Of a stretch of 23,751 bases of DNA, positions 1-9,759 are shown piece by piece; the first letter of the stretch is position 1, and each line of letters starts with the position of its first letter. Source of the stretch: Gamarada debralockiae (taxonomy: Eukaryota > Ascomycota > Leotiomycetes > Helotiales > Hyphodiscaceae); assembly GCA_002803225.1 (NCBI GenBank), contig NXFV01000560.1, positions 1-23,751 of the forward strand, written 5' to 3'. The notes under the pieces were generated by a model. That model had not been told where the DNA came from, made no database searches, and saw only the letters and a list, made by a program, of their open reading frames with translations. The position numbers and the translations under genes are program-made.

Positions 1-553
1 AACGCCCCCTCAGATATCTTTATGATACCCGCCGTAGTCTTTAACTACTTGTCTTAATTTGGTGTATTGAACGCATTGCTTCCGAATGCTTTGGTGCTTG
101 AGAAGACATTGGTGTCACCGCATGAGATGTTCATTGGCAGAATTCCATCTTTAGCAGCCGAGGCGCCCCGTAACGTTCCGTAAAGGCAAGCTATCAAGTG
201 GAATGGCCTTCTTCTGCAGCACCAGAGAGCCTCGTCAATTACGTGGCATAACAAGTGTATTGTCCACGTTGCATACATTTGTGAGGGCGAAATTGAAGGA
301 GGTACGCCAAAGCTCGGGCTATACTGGGGAGACATGTTAGTAGGGGGCCACTAGTCCTTTAGCGCAAGGTGGCTGGTTGCGATTTGGGTTTGATCTGGTC
401 TGTTGGAAGCGGAGGAGGTGTTCCTAAAGACCAAAACTTAAAAGTAAGCACTACTGATTGCTATGCCACGTCGAATAAGCCCTGTGTTGCGATTCCGGTT
501 TGAGACCCGTTTTATGGTACGCTTTGGCTTAGTGCCTCGGCTATAACAAGGCT

Positions 554-915
554 CTACGGAGGTACAGCCTATAAGTATTGCTGCAGAGGACAGGGGTCTG
601 AACGCCACACGCGATTTCGACGCCTTACTACGTATCAGGCCGAAATAATGTAGCGAAGCAGGGGGGTTCCAGGCTGGCACAGACCATATTGTAAACAAAG
701 TCACCCTTTCACACCCTGGTCTCGCTACATTATTTCGGTCTGATACGTTGTTAACTTTCGCCATAGACTACCAAAAAGCTTCTGGAATGATCCCTAAGAG
801 GACTATATAATGTCCTTTTTTATGCTTTCGCGGCCTGTTGTGGTTGTGATGCAGGGAGGTTAAATTGAGACCCCTACTAGCGCTATAGTAATACTTATGG
901 GCTGTACCTCCGTAG
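554..915. repeat. Outer inverted repeat (26-bp arms), MITE-like layout
   Basis: Bases 554-579 (starting CTACGGAGGTACAGCC) and 890-915 (ending GGCTGTACCTCCGTAG) are reverse complements over 26 bp with one mismatch. They enclose 310 bp. A second inverted pair lies inside. The layout resembles a small non-autonomous DNA element with terminal inverted repeats, or the remains of an inverted duplication. I could not see a convincing target-site duplication directly outside the arms, so mobile origin is unproven. Confidence 0.6.
630..748. repeat. Inner inverted repeat (27-bp arms)
   Basis: Bases 630-656 (starting ACGTATCAGGCCGAAATAAT) and 722-748 are reverse complements over 27 bp with a single C/T difference, separated by 65 bp. 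It is nested in the 554-915 inverted repeat. The same inverted order of both pairs suggests one folded or inverted duplication whose intervening parts have diverged or been partly deleted: the two flanks between pairs are 50 and 141 bp. As RNA it could form a long hairpin. Confidence 0.65.
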
Positions 916-1191
916 AATCATAGTTGGGTGGTTGGTCCTATTGATCTGGCTGAATACACTCGTTTGGACCCGAATTGCTTGCGATGTTTCAACACTCGAT
1001 TGTACACAACAACCAACAACCCTCCAAGTCAACTTCATCTCGCAGCTTCAACCCCGGCTGCAGGTGTGCTACAACCTCTCCGACAGAGTTCATTTCCGAG
1101 CACTCAGAGATCCGAGGTTAAATAACACAGTATCACCCAGATTCTCCACCTCTCCACCCCCACCACCTTCCTTCTCTTTATCCTTATTGAA

Positions 1192-2422
1192 ATGCGCAGA
1201 CTGCTCTATATCATTTCGCATGCCATCGGCTTCGTCTATGGTCTACGGTGGGACGGGCCGAAGTCGACCAGCAATGCCATTACTGCAACCACCAATCCCT
1301 CGCCGACCCAAGCTGCAAACCTTCGGAAGAGAGATACCTGGCCTGCAAGCTACTGTGGATTCGTCGGCGGAATTCAATGTATGTTCGTCCGGTATATTGG
1401 GACAAGGATCTGATTATGCACAGCACTTGGAGCTACTTGCTCTCCTCACTCATCCTGTGTCTGGAATACGGATTACTATGTAGTTGGTTGCTGTGCCACA
1501 GCCAGCAGCGCATGCTTGTTCTACACTTCATGTGTTGATATGAACTCTCCAACGACAGCAGCTGATGACTCTCTCGTCTTCACATGGTAAGATTACTCTC
1601 CCATTGCTGATACTGGAGCCGACTGACCAAGGCAGCCGCGGAACAAAGACATGTTTTGTAAATCAGTATCCGTCAAACTATCGCCAATGGGTAGGTCTTT
1701 CTGCAAACGAACATCTTTTCCCGTCTAACACTTCCCAGGGCTGTGGCTTCAATGATACATCCATCGCTCTCACGTACACCAACATGAGTGCAGATGCAGC
1801 CACGATACAGCAAGTCTTCACCGGAACGAAAGACCTTCTTGCAGTTACTACTGTTATGATCACAACTACAACTACATCTACACCGACGCCCTCGAGTATC
1901 AGCAGCCCGAAACCAAGTAGTCCCAGCACAGGAACAATTGTTGGCGCAGCGATTGGGGTAGCTTCAATTCTCGTCATCGACGCAATAATCCTTGTTTGGT
2001 ATCTACTTCGGCGAAACAAATCAAAGGCACCTGCTACAACCAGATCTGAACCTCTGACTTCAGTGGCCAGTCCAAGCAGCGAAGCTCCTCAGGCCATGGC
2101 CTTCCACCCATCTGCCGGGTACTTCAATAAAGACCAGTTTCATCTCGTTCGCGGGCCCAGCGCCAATTCTCACAACTCATTTAAGTCGGGCGTCTCCCCG
2201 AATCCAAATCCATCGTGTCAATCACTAGCTCCAAATCTCGCTTCCGCTCAGCAGACTGGTATCATATATCAAGCATATCGACCGCCCGAACCTTCACCAG
2301 TGGCTGCCGTAGCGCCCCCACCAAGAGAAATGGATGCAAGCAGCCCCAGTCCTGATACAAGGCTTGCGCGAAAGCCCACTGGTGGAGAAGTTACCGTTAA
2401 TTCTGAGTCTCCTGCTTCCTAG
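1192..2422 (+). CDS. Cysteine-rich single-pass membrane protein, unknown function
   Basis: The gene has four inferred exons: 1192-1378, 1424-1586, 1636-1690 and 1739-2422 (introns 45, 49 and 48 nt; donors GTATGT, GTAAGA, GTAGGT), giving 362 residues. A short hydrophobic N-terminus (about residues 3-17) suggests a signal peptide, and a KR pair near 46-47 could be processed. Residues 50-140 hold ten cysteines, including a GCC pair (85-86) and the opening motif WPASYCGFVGG. A Thr/Ser/Pro-rich stalk follows, then one membrane span (about 200-225) ending in RRNK, then a proline/serine-rich cytosolic tail. This plan resembles the common fungal Mid2/SKG6-like surface proteins, so a cell-wall sensor or receptor role is possible, but I recognise no defined function. 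Correct splicing unites the cysteine pattern, which supports the model. The last intron is a multiple of three, so its retention would keep the frame open. Confidence 0.8.
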
Positions 2423-2504
2423 CTCGCTTTCTTCATAAGTTATAGAATTATAGAATTTTTCCATCTCAGAAGCGCAATAACTTGTTTGAATAATATCCGT
2501 CATA

Positions 2505-3044
2505 TTAATAGTTCTGTGATCCTAATGATTTTTCTGGAGGCTTCCCATCTACAGAGACATGTTTACACATGTTCACCAGCCTCAACCTCTTTCTCCCCAC
2601 TCGAACTTCGTCACAGAATCCACCCACGTCTTCCAGTTGTTTCCACTCCCACTCCCATTTCTCGACCTCACCCTCTCCTCTAGCATCGTCTCCGTCGTCA
2701 CAAAATTCCCCTCTCCGCAACTCAATATCTATGCTCGCTCTCCCTGCCACAATACCCGTAAACACATCGCCCTTCAATTTGTCTCCGAGATTCAACACCT
2801 CGTTTTTAAAATGGTACGCTCTTCCGCTCTCGTTTACTTCTTCACTCTCCGTATCATTAACAACAGTCATGCCGGTGCCTTTCGAAAATGTATTGGGCTT
2901 GGAGAACGAATTCTGGAATCTTGGCTGCGATTGCTCGTAAGTGCTATTGATACCCGATTGCCTGTCCACGTCGAAGGTGTTGGAGAGTGTGTGGGTGAGC
3001 AGAGATCGGATGGATGGTAGGGATGGAACCAGTGTCGCGCACAA
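2505..3044 (-). CDS. Doubtful hypothetical ORF
   Basis: This is a single open frame of 179 codons beginning MCATLVPSLPSIRSLL. The middle section (roughly residues 58-110) is acidic and looks protein-like, including GDVFTGIVAGRASIDIELR. The C-terminal part is charged and tryptophan-containing (KWEWEWK). I see no signal peptide, membrane span or known domain. Two overlapping plus-strand frames (2559-3020, 2569-2940) are open over the same stretch, which weakens the coding case. It may be a lineage-specific gene, a fragment of a spliced gene, or chance. Confidence 0.25.
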   Translation of the reverse strand: MCATLVPSLPSIRSLLTHTLSNTFDVDRQSGINSTYEQSQPRFQNSFSKPNTFSKGTGMTVVNDTESEEVNESGRAYHFKNEVLNLGDKLKGDVFTGIVAGRASIDIELRRGEFCDDGDDARGEGEVEKWEWEWKQLEDVGGFCDEVRVGRKRLRLVNMCKHVSVDGKPPEKSLGSQNY

Positions 3045-3732
3045 TAACGACGTTGAGCCTTGTCAACCTCATTGCCCTGCTGCCGATATGATAATATTGG
3101 TCCAATAAATTCCCCATGATAATATTGCAATATGAAAACAATATATCATATTAAACTGACTAATTAAAAGTGTTTACTATATTTGTTCAATATAATAACA
3201 ATATATCGAATAATAAATGTGCAAAAAGAAGCCTAATTCTTGCAATGTTGTCACGTGAGAGACGAAAAGTAAGGAGAATGTAGTTGGATTATTAAGCTAT
3301 AAAGATACTAGAGATATTTGGGGACCAGAAGATGAGTCGAAGCTTTTGTATCCTATATGATCATAATGACTATAGTGAAACGCTCAATTAGGAAGAGGAG
3401 TTGGTGTGGATCAAATAAGCCCACGCTTCCCCAGATCAAGCAGGTCGAGGATTCAGACCAGGGACAGTCATATTGTTCGAAAAGCGTGAGGAAGCACAGT
3501 TGGCGTGCGGCAAGGCTGCATGGCGCTAATGTAGGAACCTCGATGGTGGAACTTGATTAGGTGGCTCGTGGCCCATGGAGGACCGATCCAAAAGAGACAT
3601 CCAAGATGCGATCATGCGGGTGTGCATGCTCGTGCCACTCGGTTGATGTGAGATTTCCGAAGATGCGGTGTGCATGGTTTTGTTGAAGGATTTCCCTTGT
3701 TGTTACATGCTCTCGGAGAAAACAAATCGGCT
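3045..3732. other. Intergenic, partly AT-rich
   Basis: Bases about 3085-3235 are strongly AT-rich, with short repeated words such as ATGATAATATTG (3088-3099 and 3116-3127) and AACAATATATC twice. A perfect palindrome TCACGTGA sits at 3251-3258 (E-box core). I see no gene or RNA. The TA-rich composition resembles old RIP-damaged repeat DNA, but I recognise no element. Confidence 0.4.
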
Positions 3733-4556
3733 TCATCTTTCCAGGGGGTAATCCCACTCTTTAGAACTGTCCAAGCCGCCGTCTTCTTCTTGACCTGGGA
3801 AAAATCCAAAATTTGTATGGCCTGAGGACAATGCCGCTGGGGCAAACTTTCCTGGGTCCACAACAACCTCGGGCCCAAGAACTGCCCCAACAGTATTTAT
3901 TTTCCAATACCTGAGAAGCTTTTCCCACTCTTTCTCTCCAAACCCTTCCAGCGTCAGCGTGGAACCAATGATCAGTCTTCATTCCGTGCAAAGACTCCCT
4001 GTATCGCCTTCTTCAAACATGCTGCTATGACTTCTATGGGAGCATCCTTGCTCATGAAGGGATAATTGACCACGGCCGTCTCAGTGATATTCTTGAACTT
4101 CGAGTTGCTCAAAGCCTTGGCCCAACGAGTCGGGATGGCCTGGTAATCGCACGGAGTAATAAGATCGGGATCGATCATAAAGCAGCTTCTCGGAAGGTGG
4201 CCAGTGGTTGCAATCTCAATGCATCGAACAAGGTCACGGTTGGAACTCCCGATCTGTTCTTTAAATTAGAGGAGGTGGCCGGGACGCTCGAAGCGAACGA
4301 CGTTCTGGGAGTCCAAGACTTCAACGCTTTCCCGATACACTTGCTTGTTTGCAAGACATAAATTTGGTGCGACCGGTTTCATTTGACTATAGTCAAAGGC
4401 AAGCCATGCAATCGCTCGTGGTTCTGTGTTGACATGCGGAGTTGTAAGCACGTAGAGATATATTTGTTCTCGAAATTCTCGAGGAAATTCTAGAAATCGA
4501 ATTGGTGGTTTATTGTGACGCCGTTCTTCTCTAGCAACATTAAGCCCTTGCTTCAT
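3733..4556 (-). pseudogene. 2EXR/F-box-like family pseudogene (stop plus frameshift)
   Basis: Read on the minus strand, the frame starting at ATG 4556 gives the typical opening of this fungal family, FLEFPREFREQIYLYVL, followed by LCLANKQVYRESVEVL. An in-frame TAA (4268-4266) interrupts the conserved stretch RFERPGHLL / FKEQIGSSNRDLVRCIEI, which otherwise continues in the same frame to ARNED and a TGA at 3974-3972. The protein then resumes in a different frame from about 3975 (LIIGSTLTLEGFGEKEWEKL) and ends at a TGA (3735-3733), giving about 275 ancestral residues. One lost base near GAC-CTG explains the shift. No GT-AG intron of suitable length and phase removes either lesion. A TTG ten codons upstream (4586) keeps the frame open, so the original start is uncertain. 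Members usually have unknown function. Confidence 0.75.
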
Positions 4557-4586
4557 TGCGTTGTATGATCTAGCGGTTGCCGCCAA

Positions 4587-5666
4587 TAGTCTTCTTAAGG
4601 GTCATTTTCTTCTAGAAGAATGGACACGTCAGGGTCGTGGCTTGCGGGGACAGCGAGCCGCTTTGCGATATCCATTGAAGAATGAGGGATAATAGTGCTG
4701 CCAATTGAATTGCAAATAAAATTTCAGGCTGGAAGAATAGGGGTTAGGGGTACAAACGAGGGCTGTGTGAAAGATGAAGGAAAGGTGCGTTGGGTGAGGG
4801 GCGGTGAGTCACGTGCTTAGCACTTGGTACATACTAGTGTGCTCGGCACTTTTGCGGCAAACCTCAACTCCTTTTTATCTTTCATCAACATCGACCTTAC
4901 CCCTATTTCAGAAGCTGCCGGTCACCTCTTCCATGCATAACAGAGGTAGTCAGATTTGCTTTCTTGTCCAGAGCGACATCTCCCTTCTAGATCTTGAACC
5001 CTCCTTCGAGAGGGCCTGAATTGATTGAAGTCCAAATATCCCTTCTTGGAACGGAAGTTCAGCCGCCGTCGCATCGTGCCGAGAGATTCATCCGCACTTT
5101 ATTACCCCACGATCTGCTGACGGGAAAAGAAACAGGAACGCTTCAATCTCCAGTGGGCGAACACTACTATTGGACACGTTGTCAGCCATGACCTATAATG
5201 CAGGTGACTTCCCCCGTGTTTCCCCAGGTCTACGGAAGGCGTACCGCCGTGCCTGGAATCTCGTCTATTTGTTTCAATCAATCGGAGCTGGCGAAATCCT
5301 CAAACAACTTGTTAATACGCTACTTCACCAAATTTATCTAGAAAGCTTGAACAAGATTCAGGCCGAAGCAATATATTTCTCACCGCCACGATGTTATTCC
5401 GACTGCAGCCAGTTTCTCCACTTGCGTCGTCCTTATTCCTACATGCTTGTTTTATTGGCTCTGGATTAAGCGCAAGTAGCTTCTTTCCTCCGTGGGAAGC
5501 CTTTATGGACAATTTTTTTTTCGATTTCACGGGCCGACGGTGCTTCTTCTTTCTATAAAGTTTTTGTTAAATAGGAGATCATATCCTTCTAGCTTTAAAT
5601 CTTCTTTCTCTCTGTCCACAGTCTTTTTCAGTTTATCAACTCTCGGATAGCTAGGCTAAATTCACC
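4587..5666. other. Intergenic region upstream of the mannanase
   Basis: I see no recognisable gene. A 99-codon plus-strand frame at 5170-5469 and shorter ones match nothing I know and look like chance. There is an E-box core CACGTG at 4810-4815. The last 200 bases are T/C-rich and form the promoter and 5' leader of the gene starting at 5667. Confidence 0.45.
5554..5559 (+). promoter_or_regulatory. Probable TATA box of the mannanase gene
   Basis: TATAAA lies 113 bp upstream of the ATG at 5667, inside a pyrimidine-rich promoter. The distance leaves room for a leader of about 70-80 nt, a usual arrangement for highly expressed fungal hydrolase genes. Assigned by position and motif only. Confidence 0.45.
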
Positions 5667-7284
5667 ATGAAGATCTCATCTCTGTTAACAGTCTCTGGAA
5701 TGCTCGCTGTTGCGTCGGCCCAACAAACCCTGTACGGGCAGTGTATGTTTGACTAAACCCCACTTGCAGAAAACATCTCACATAACCTAAGGTGGAGGAA
5801 TTGGCTGGACTGGACCGACTACATGTGTTTCCGGAGCTTACTGTTTCTACTCAAACCCATATTACTCACAATGCATCGCTGGAACTGGTGAGTAGTTTTG
5901 GACTCATTTTGCACGCAGAAGATACTGATCTTGTTCTTAGCCACAACAACTGCAGCTGCTACAACCACTACCAAGACAACCACATCGCCTACTATTAATA
6001 CCTCGACCACATCTTCCACCAAAGCGTCAACTACCTCGTCCACAACAACATCTTCAGCAGCATCTAGTACCACCTCCGCAATTAGTAGCTATGCGAAGAC
6101 CAATGGGCTCCTTTTCGAGATCAATGGAAAGACTACCTACTTCATGGGCACCAACAGCTACTGGATTGGTTTCCTCACAGACAACGCTGATGTAGATCTT
6201 GTCATGTCACATCTCGCGGCTGTATGTTGTTTCTAGATCATGCTGGATTGTCCTTCCTTACTAATTCGGAACTAGACTGGCCTCAAAGTCCTCCGTGTTT
6301 GGGGCTTCAACGATGTTGCCACGGTCCCAAGCACTGGGACTGTTTGGTTTCAATCTTTCGTTTCAGGAGCATCACCCGTGATCAATACTGGCGAATATGG
6401 TCTTGAGCGTCTCGACTACGTCGTACAATCTGCTGAAGCACACGGCATCAGTCTGATTATCAATTTCGTAAATAACTGGGTACGTTCTGCAATCCATATA
6501 TTGAGAGAAAGTTTTCTAATCAATTAACAGACCGATTATGGTGGAATGCAAGCTTACTGCACATACTACGGCATCGCACTCACAGACTGGTATACGTCCA
6601 CCGCAGCTCAGGCCCAATATCAAACATACATCGCCGCAGTCGTGTCACGATACAAGACATCCACAGCAATTTTCGCATGGGAGCTTGCCAATGAGCCAAG
6701 ATGCTCTGGATGTGACACATCAGTCATTAATACCTGGGCGACCACTACCTCTGCTTACATCAAGTCACTTGACTCCAACCACATGGTCACCATGGGTGAT
6801 GAGGGCTTCGGGCTTAACACTCTCTCAGATGGAAGTTACCCGTTCACCACTGGTGCGGGCGGTTATAACTGGACACAAAATCTTATGATCCCAGACATTG
6901 ATTTCGGCACATACCACTTATACCCGAGCAGTTGGGGAGAGGCTGACACTTGGGGACCTCTCTGGGTCCAAGCTCACGCTGATGCTGCAAATGCTATTGG
7001 AAAGCCAGTCATCATGGAAGAATATGGCTCTCTTACTCATACCGATGAGGCGCCTTGGCAAGCTGAGGTCCTCGCTACTGAGACTGCAGGTGACATGTAC
7101 TGGCAATATGGAGACACTCTCTCGACTGGAGAGACTTCCAACGATGGCTATACGATGTACTATGGCACTGCTGAGTTTACTACCCTGGTAGGTTCTGATA
7201 ATTTGAACAGGGAGAAACATCCTGCTAATGCTTGAGAAGGTCACTGATCACACTGCCGCAATGAACGCAAAGGCTGTTGGATGA
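5667..7284 (+). CDS. CBM1-GH5 endo-1,4-beta-mannanase (secreted)
   Basis: The gene has six inferred exons: 5667-5742, 5792-5887, 5941-6221, 6276-6479, 6531-7187 and 7240-7284, giving 452 residues. Introns are 49-54 nt, and splicing restores domain continuity at every junction. Order: signal peptide (1-18, ending VASA); a fungal-type CBM1 cellulose-binding module (about 20-57, [16 protein letters not shown], four cysteines); a Thr/Ser-rich linker (about 58-107); a GH5 catalytic domain, probably subfamily 7. The acid/base Glu is in WELANEPRC (about 274) and the nucleophile Glu is the second E of MEEYG (about 383). HLYP and GDEGFG motifs are also typical. The enzyme should hydrolyse internal beta-1,4-mannosyl bonds of (galacto)glucomannan outside the cell, with CBM1 anchoring it to cellulose. 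The last short exon gives the C-terminus [15 protein letters not shown]; without that splice the frame would end at 7235 with an unrelated tail. The gene appears intact. Confidence 0.93.
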
Positions 7285-7810
7285 AACTCGGTGGGGGCCC
7301 GAGGACAAATTTTCACTTCATCGCACATACTTACTCCACTGCACATAACACGCACATATAACATTCTCTGTATATATCCAACCCCTTGTATGCTACTACA
7401 AATTTGTCTCCCAAAATCATCAGGCAAGTGGAAATGGAACACGTGACTATTTGTTGACTTTGACTCCGTTCATTTTGCAGGAGACGGTGCAGAGGCTTTG
7501 TGAAGGAAGTATGCATTTTCGAATATATGTTGTCCTGGTAAAGCCATGAATCTGACCTTCAAAACATAAAATTCCAAACTCACCCCTTTGAAATTCTTTC
7601 CTCCAAATCTTTGGTTCTTTGAGCATCAACAAAAAGTACTTTGAGTGATTAGAGAAGAAAGACTTGTAAGTGAAGTTCAGGACTATGAGAAGACCCAAGT
7701 TTGGACTGTAAATGGTATGGACTTTTAAAACAAAGTCAACCACATATGCTCTAGAAAGTTTCGCAACATGCTTTGAATTAACCTTACCCACCCTCAAACC
7801 CACACGGCCA
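7285..7810. other. Intergenic between convergent genes
   Basis: This is the 3' region shared by the convergent mannanase and the minus-strand secreted-protein gene. A 118-codon minus-strand frame (7447-7803) has no family resemblance and probably is not a gene. An E-box core CACGTG lies at 7440-7445. No RNA gene was seen. Confidence 0.45.
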
Positions 7811-8410
7811 TTAAATGCCTGTTACTCCGGGCGTAAAACCACCCATAATCGAATTACTCGCCGCCGCACTCATCACAGCACTCGTCGGTGTATAGGTCGC
7901 ATCCGTCAACTTCTCTCCCAGCCCATTCACAGGAGCGCTTCTCCCATCAGTTCCATTCCTTCCTCTTCCCAGCTGCCTGATCCAACAAGTCCACTTCCTC
8001 GTCCCGGGCCCAGTGAACTTATGACCGCCCTCACAATCCCAGTCCTCCACTCCTTGACAGGTTCCCATTCTCACGCTCTCTGGCGTAATATAACATTCAG
8101 CATATCTTTTCCCTTCTCGTGTTATGTACGCGTGCTCGGTAAAGTAATCGTGGATTTGAAGATTGTCGACGCCATCTAGTGAGAAGAGGCTGCTGTGTGG
8201 TGATTCAGTTGCTTTTGTGCACCAATCTAAAGGGTTCTTCATAGTAGTTGGAAGCCAAGCTATGAATGTCATCGAGGGTGGCCAGAAGACTTCTCCGAGG
8301 CAGATGGGGACTGAAGGGTCGAGTTGTTGTGATGTCGAAAGGTCGGAATTCCTTAATGCAATAACGAGGGAGAACAGAGCTGGAAGAGCGAAGAAAGACT
8401 TCATTTTCAT
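7811..8410 (-). CDS. Small secreted six-cysteine protein, effector-like
   Basis: A single-exon frame of 199 residues begins MKMKSFFALPALFSLVIA, a clear signal peptide (cleavage near 18-20). The mature part has six cysteines (37, 64, 106, 118, 126, 142), an even number that fits three disulfides, and several tryptophans. A compact motif, CEGGHKFTGPGTRKWTCW (126-143), stands out. The Ala/Ser/Thr/Gly-rich C-terminal 40 residues look disordered and lack the hydrophobic end expected of a GPI signal. A TTTATAA-like element sits about 25-30 bp upstream of the ATG. Size, secretion and cysteine content match candidate effectors or small extracellular proteins of plant-associated fungi. I recognise no family and propose no biochemical function. 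A second Met (residue 3) is an alternative start. Confidence 0.78.
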   Translation of the reverse strand: MKMKSFFALPALFSLVIALRNSDLSTSQQLDPSVPICLGEVFWPPSMTFIAWLPTTMKNPLDWCTKATESPHSSLFSLDGVDNLQIHDYFTEHAYITREGKRYAECYITPESVRMGTCQGVEDWDCEGGHKFTGPGTRKWTCWIRQLGRGRNGTDGRSAPVNGLGEKLTDATYTPTSAVMSAAASNSIMGGFTPGVTGI

Positions 8411-8715
8411 CGGAGAGGAGTGAATTGTGAGTTATAAAGGCAATGATGCGATTACTGAGAAATAAACGAGAAAAAAAGAAGTAAAACTCAATAGGATCAA
8501 AGAAAAGTTCCTCAATATGCTCAAATATTTTCAGACAGCAGAAGAGGAAACGTGTACTCTACTTTCCATGACGATGAATCTCAGGAACTTCGGGAAATGC
8601 TTGGTCGTCTATATTTGAGCCTAATGAAATTCGCGCTCAACGTGAATCGTCACTGGACGATACTTCATTTATCCGTTGCGGTGGAAAGAAGCATATATGT
8701 TGAGGTGTGGCGATC

Positions 8716-8782
8716 TGCCCCTCCTCCCCCTTCCACCCCAAAAAAACTCCCGGCCCCCCCGGGGTTTGGGGTGGGTGGAGGG
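8716..8782. repeat. C-rich/G-rich imperfect palindrome with quadruplex motif
   Basis: C-rich DNA (8718-8760, including TTCCACCCC and seven consecutive Cs) is followed at once by G-rich DNA (8761-8782). The two halves are roughly complementary and could fold into a long imperfect hairpin. The G-rich half has the form G4-TTT-G4-T-G3-TGGA-G3, a canonical intramolecular G-quadruplex pattern on the plus strand. Function is unknown; such tracts can also be hot spots for polymerase or assembly error. Confidence 0.55.
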
Positions 8783-8801
8783 TTCAGAGGTCTTTAATTA
8801 A

Positions 8802-8819
8802 CCCCGCATTTTGGCGGGG
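8802..8819. repeat. GC hairpin CCCCGC-ATTTTG-GCGGGG
   Basis: A perfect 6-bp stem (8802-8807 with 8814-8819) has a 6-nt loop, 20 bp after the quadruplex tract. There is no clear U tract after it, and rho-independent-type termination is not expected in a fungus. It is noted only as local structure. Confidence 0.45.
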
Positions 8820-9759
8820 CTTGGAAATAGCCAACAGCGACCCCTCGGACGTGAGCTCCCCACCCTTTTTAGGGGCAATAGTGTGCGATGTTTGAACAAG
8901 TTTTCTTGTATTCTTGCAGTAAATAGTAGAACTAGACATCTTTGCATCCTAACCCCCTTCCTCTTGCTATCTAATCATACACGGAATTGGCATTCAGTCG
9001 TCGAGCAAAGTTCAGGCTGAATTCCCCCCAACGACGGATGTCGTATAGTACTCGTAATTCCTGGGTGGGTGCCTATTAGCGCCCACTGTGATCATATCGA
9101 TAGTCCCCGCTCTTCCCCCCTTCAGCTTACGATATCATCATCGTAAACAGCCATAGAAAACTCATATAATAGAAGGGCATTTTGTCAAAAGTGGGCGTTT
9201 GCTTTTCCCCGCACGTTGTGATCTAGGTTACCCTTAAGGTGTGGAGTGATTCGCTCACCACGTAGAAAATCGAACCTTTAATAACTTTACGCCTCTAGGT
9301 CCAGTTCGGTTGTGAAAAATATACCAAATTGATCGCGATGAATAGGCCTTTAAATCTGGTCCAGAGAATTTTTTTTCTTTTGAAATCACAATTTTTGGCA
9401 AGTTGTTATATTATCTTTTCGGCTGGGTGAGCGGCCCCTGGTGCTCGCGTACTCGTAGCTTAGTCATATAATTTGAACCCGTTACTTCGCAGTACCTAGG
9501 ATAAATAATGTTCCTTTCATATACTAGCCCCCTTTAATTCGAACTTTGCAGTTGATTGTAAACCTAGTTTTTCAAGGATTGGAAATCCATTCTAACCTCC
9601 ATTTAAAGTTTATGTATCCCGCGAGGTTGGCAACTTGCTATCTTTATGTCCGACTTTTAACACATCTTTAATCACGCCAACATCGCCAAGATCTGCTTGG
9701 TCCTCTTCTTCCTCTTACTACTGTAGACCACATAACCGCCCTTACAGACCCATCCTAAC

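Larger units (their letters stand above)
1..1191. other. Gene-poor region with a nested inverted repeat
   Basis: I see no convincing gene here. Short open frames exist on both strands (for example a 93-codon minus-strand frame at 54-335 and a 108-codon one at 438-764), but they match no family I recognise. The second overlaps the inverted repeats, so its openness may be incidental. The last 60 bases before 1192 are pyrimidine-rich (CT and CCACC runs), as is common in promoters and 5' leaders of filamentous fungi. Confidence 0.5.
8411..9759. other. Long intergenic region with a GC-rich block
   Basis: I see no supported gene. Open frames at 8552-8797, 8707-8895 and 8811-9020 run through the low-complexity GC block and are probably chance. 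The region serves as the divergent upstream space of the minus-strand secreted-protein gene and the GH31 gene. Bases 8711-8880 differ sharply in composition from the AT-leaning flanks (C runs, then G runs, then a GC hairpin) and could be a small repeat. The last 100 bases before 9760 are CT-rich, as in a fungal promoter. Confidence 0.45.

Noticed and set aside
932..1483. 183-codon plus-strand frame overlapping the start of the 1192 gene
   Set aside because: It is in another frame from the spliced cysteine-rich protein, low-complexity (Pro/Ser), and crosses the gene's promoter and first intron.
2559..3020. 153-codon plus-strand frame
   Set aside because: Composition is dominated by Ser/Pro/His/Thr from CT-rich DNA, it overlaps other open frames on both strands, and I recognise no motif.
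3612..3890. 92-codon minus-strand frame at the end of the 2EXR pseudogene
   Set aside because: It starts only at a TTG and is a different frame from the one that continues family-like sequence; it is a shadow of the pseudogene.
5170..5469. 99-codon plus-strand frame upstream of the mannanase
   Set aside because: No signal peptide, domain or splice continuation was found; length is within chance for this composition.
5654..5660. GGCTAAA, matching the XlnR-type hydrolase activator site
   Set aside because: It lies 7-13 bp upstream of the ATG, inside the probable 5' leader and downstream of the TATA box, so regulatory function is doubtful. A single 7-mer is expected by chance.
7447..7803. 118-codon minus-strand frame
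   Set aside because: Low-complexity, no known motif, lies between convergent genes; likely chance.
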